From Myxococcaceae bacterium (GTDB lineage: Bacteria > Myxococcota > Myxococcia > Myxococcales > Myxococcaceae): 8,573 nucleotides of DNA. Positions 7,300 through 8,573 of this stretch are shown here, one piece after another (position 1 is the first letter of the stretch; each line of letters begins with the position of its first letter). The notes beneath the pieces were generated by a model, which was not told where the DNA came from, ran no database searches, and saw nothing but the letters and a program-made list of their open reading frames with translations. The DNA lies in NCBI GenBank assembly GCA_018262385.1, contig JAGSPQ010000094.1, forward strand, positions 1 through 8,573, given 5' to 3'. The position numbers were made by a program, and so were the translations under genes.

Positions 7300-8160
7300 A
7301 TGACCGCCTGGTTCAGCAAGAAGCCGCGCATCGCGCAGGTCGAGGCGCCGGACGATGATCTGAAGGCCGCTCCTTCCCGGATGGAAGGGCTGTGGGTGAA
7401 GTGCGACGCGTGCGGAGAGATCCTCTACCGCGCCGATCTGGAGAAGAACCTCAACGTCTGCCCCGCCTGCGCGTTCCACATGACGATGCCGGCCCGGGCG
7501 CGGCTGGCGGCGCTGCTCGACGACGGGGTGTTCAACGAGCACGATCAGGCGCTCGAGCCGCTCGACCCGCTCGGGTTCTCCGACTCGAAGAAGTACAAGG
7601 ATCGCCTGCGGGTGACCCGCAAGAAGCTGGGCGAGAACGACGCCTTCCTCAGCGGCCTGGGCAAGATCGACGGAGCGCCGGTCTCGGTCGGCTGCTTCGT
7701 CTTCGAGTTCATGGGCGGCTCGATGGGCAGCGTGGTCGGGGAGAAGGTCACCCGGGTGTTCGAGCGGGCCTACGATCTCAAGTGCCCGGCGATCGTCTTC
7801 TCCTCCTCGGGCGGCGCCCGCATGCAGGAAGGGATCTTCTCGCTGATGCAGATGGCGAAGACCTCGGCGGCGATCGCCCGCTTCCGCGCGGTGCGCAAGC
7901 CCTACATCTCGGTGATGCTGCACCCGACCACCGGCGGGGTGGCCGCCTCGTTCGCCTGGCTGGGAGACGTGATCCTCGCCGAGCCGAAGGCGCTGATCGG
8001 GTTCGCCGGGCCGCGGGTGATCGAGCAGACCATTCGCCAGAAGCTGCCCGAGGGCTTCCAGCGGTCGGAGTTCCTGGTCGATCACGGCATGATCGACGCG
8101 ATCGTCGCCCGCAAGGATCTGCGCGGCCGGCTGTCGCAGCTGATCTCGTTGATGTCGTGA
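7300..8160 (+). CDS. accD: Acetyl-CoA carboxylase carboxyltransferase subunit beta
   Basis: This is a complete 286-residue AccD. With AccA it forms the carboxyltransferase that moves CO2 from carboxybiotin to acetyl-CoA, making malonyl-CoA for fatty acid synthesis. The N-terminal zinc ribbon has all four cysteines (Cys35, Cys38, Cys54, Cys57, in CX2C-X15-CX2C). The crotonase-like carboxyltransferase core carries FMGGSMGSVVGEK, SSSGGARMQEG, SLMQMAKTSAA and the highly conserved GFAGPRVIEQTIRQKLPEGF with FQRSEFL. The length is typical. The ATG at 7300 (MTAWFSKK) fits family N-termini. An upstream in-frame TTG at 7261 would lie inside the aminopeptidase gene and adds unconserved residues. It starts 22 bp after the aminopeptidase stop, with no clear ribosome site, and overlaps folC by 4 nt. 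The accA, accB and accC genes are not in the window. Confidence 0.97.
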   Translation: MTAWFSKKPRIAQVEAPDDDLKAAPSRMEGLWVKCDACGEILYRADLEKNLNVCPACAFHMTMPARARLAALLDDGVFNEHDQALEPLDPLGFSDSKKYKDRLRVTRKKLGENDAFLSGLGKIDGAPVSVGCFVFEFMGGSMGSVVGEKVTRVFERAYDLKCPAIVFSSSGGARMQEGIFSLMQMAKTSAAIARFRAVRKPYISVMLHPTTGGVAASFAWLGDVILAEPKALIGFAGPRVIEQTIRQKLPEGFQRSEFLVDHGMIDAIVARKDLRGRLSQLISLMS

Positions 8161-8573
8161 CCCCCGCCGAAGCCGTCAGCTGGCTGTCGCAGCTCTCGCC
8201 GTCGATCATCCGGCTCGGGCTCGACCGGGTGCAGGCGGCGCTGGCGGCGCTGAAGAACCCGCAGACCCAGTACCCCGCGATTCACGTCGCCGGCACCAAC
8301 GGCAAGGGCAGCACCTGCGCGTTCGCCGCGTCGTGCCTGATCCAGCAGGGCTACCGGGTCGGGCTCTACACCTCGCCGCACCTGGAGCGGATCAACGAAC
8401 GGTTCCAGGTGGGGGGCGCGCCGATCACCGACGCGCTGCTCGGCCAGCGGGTCAACGAGGTGCTGGCCGCGGTGGGACCCGACCACCAGCTGACCTTCTT
8501 CGAGTTCGGCACCGTGGTCGCGCTGTGGCACTTCGCCCAGGAGAAGATCGACGTCGCGGTGCTCGAGACCGGC
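8157..8573 (+). CDS. folC: Folylpolyglutamate synthase / dihydrofolate synthase, N-terminal part
   Basis: The first 139 codons are present and the gene runs off the right edge. FolC adds glutamate to dihydropteroate and to folates in the cytosol. The ATP-binding P-loop AGTNGKGS is at residues 45-52. TSPHL (72-76) with ERINERF follows, as does LTFFEFGT (112-119). The visible part ends in VAVLETG, which in the family continues as a Gly-Gly-Arg-Leu-Asp motif. The start is GTG in the GTGA shared with the accD stop, giving a 4-nt overlap. No separate ribosome-binding site is visible, so translation is probably coupled to accD. The Mur-ligase-like C-terminal domain lies outside the window, so whether the complete gene is intact cannot be judged. 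Confidence 0.93.
   Translation, partial: MTPAEAVSWLSQLSPSIIRLGLDRVQAALAALKNPQTQYPAIHVAGTNGKGSTCAFAASCLIQQGYRVGLYTSPHLERINERFQVGGAPITDALLGQRVNEVLAAVGPDHQLTFFEFGTVVALWHFAQEKIDVAVLETG

Noticed and set aside
5970..7331. A 453-codon minus-strand open frame covering almost the whole aminopeptidase gene
   Set aside because: It is antisense to a gene with all catalytic residues in place and is rich in Arg, His, Val and Gly, with no recognisable motif. Such frames are expected in very GC-rich DNA.

Overview
The window is a gene-dense, GC-rich chromosomal segment from a bacterium. Third codon positions are almost always G or C, intergenic gaps are tiny, and GTG starts occur alongside ATG. An exported HtrA protease and a second protein with a classic signal peptide suggest a Gram-negative cell envelope. 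The housekeeping mix and the accD-folC order fit a proteobacterium or a member of the former Deltaproteobacteria such as Myxococcota. That placement is a low-confidence inference. I see no RNA gene, insertion sequence, CRISPR array, phage gene or long repeat, and no gap over 300 bases without a gene.

Layout. Positions 1-60 hold only an ambiguous edge fragment. An htrA/degP-type periplasmic protease (61-1341, minus) is divergent, across 29 bp, from a small exported protein of unknown function (1371-2030, plus). The latter converges on a three-gene minus-strand operon reading leftward from 5822. That operon holds an acetate kinase fused in frame to a PduL-type phosphotransacylase (4020-5822), a PIG3-like NAD(P)H quinone oxidoreductase (3058-4023, 4-nt overlap) and an agmatinase/ureohydrolase family protein (2038-3057, abutting). 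Divergent from it across 54 bp is a plus-strand run: an Xaa-Pro aminopeptidase P family enzyme (5877-7277), accD (7300-8160) and the start of folC (8157 to the window end, 4-nt overlap).

How the genes work together. The fused kinase-transacylase should carry both steps linking acyl-CoA to acyl-phosphate to ATP plus acetate or propionate. It does so with PduL, the metal-dependent transacylase best known from microcompartments, in place of classical Pta. AccD consumes the same acetyl-CoA pool for malonyl-CoA and fatty acid synthesis, but on the opposite strand. FolC serves folate metabolism. The oxidoreductase and the agmatinase-like enzyme are co-transcribed with the fusion by position, but I see no biochemical link strong enough to call a pathway.

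Most notable observations: the AckA-PduL fusion with all expected catalytic and metal-binding residues of both halves in place, and a striking context dependence of aspartate codons. GAT is almost confined to places where the next base is C, creating GATC, while GAC is used nearly everywhere else.
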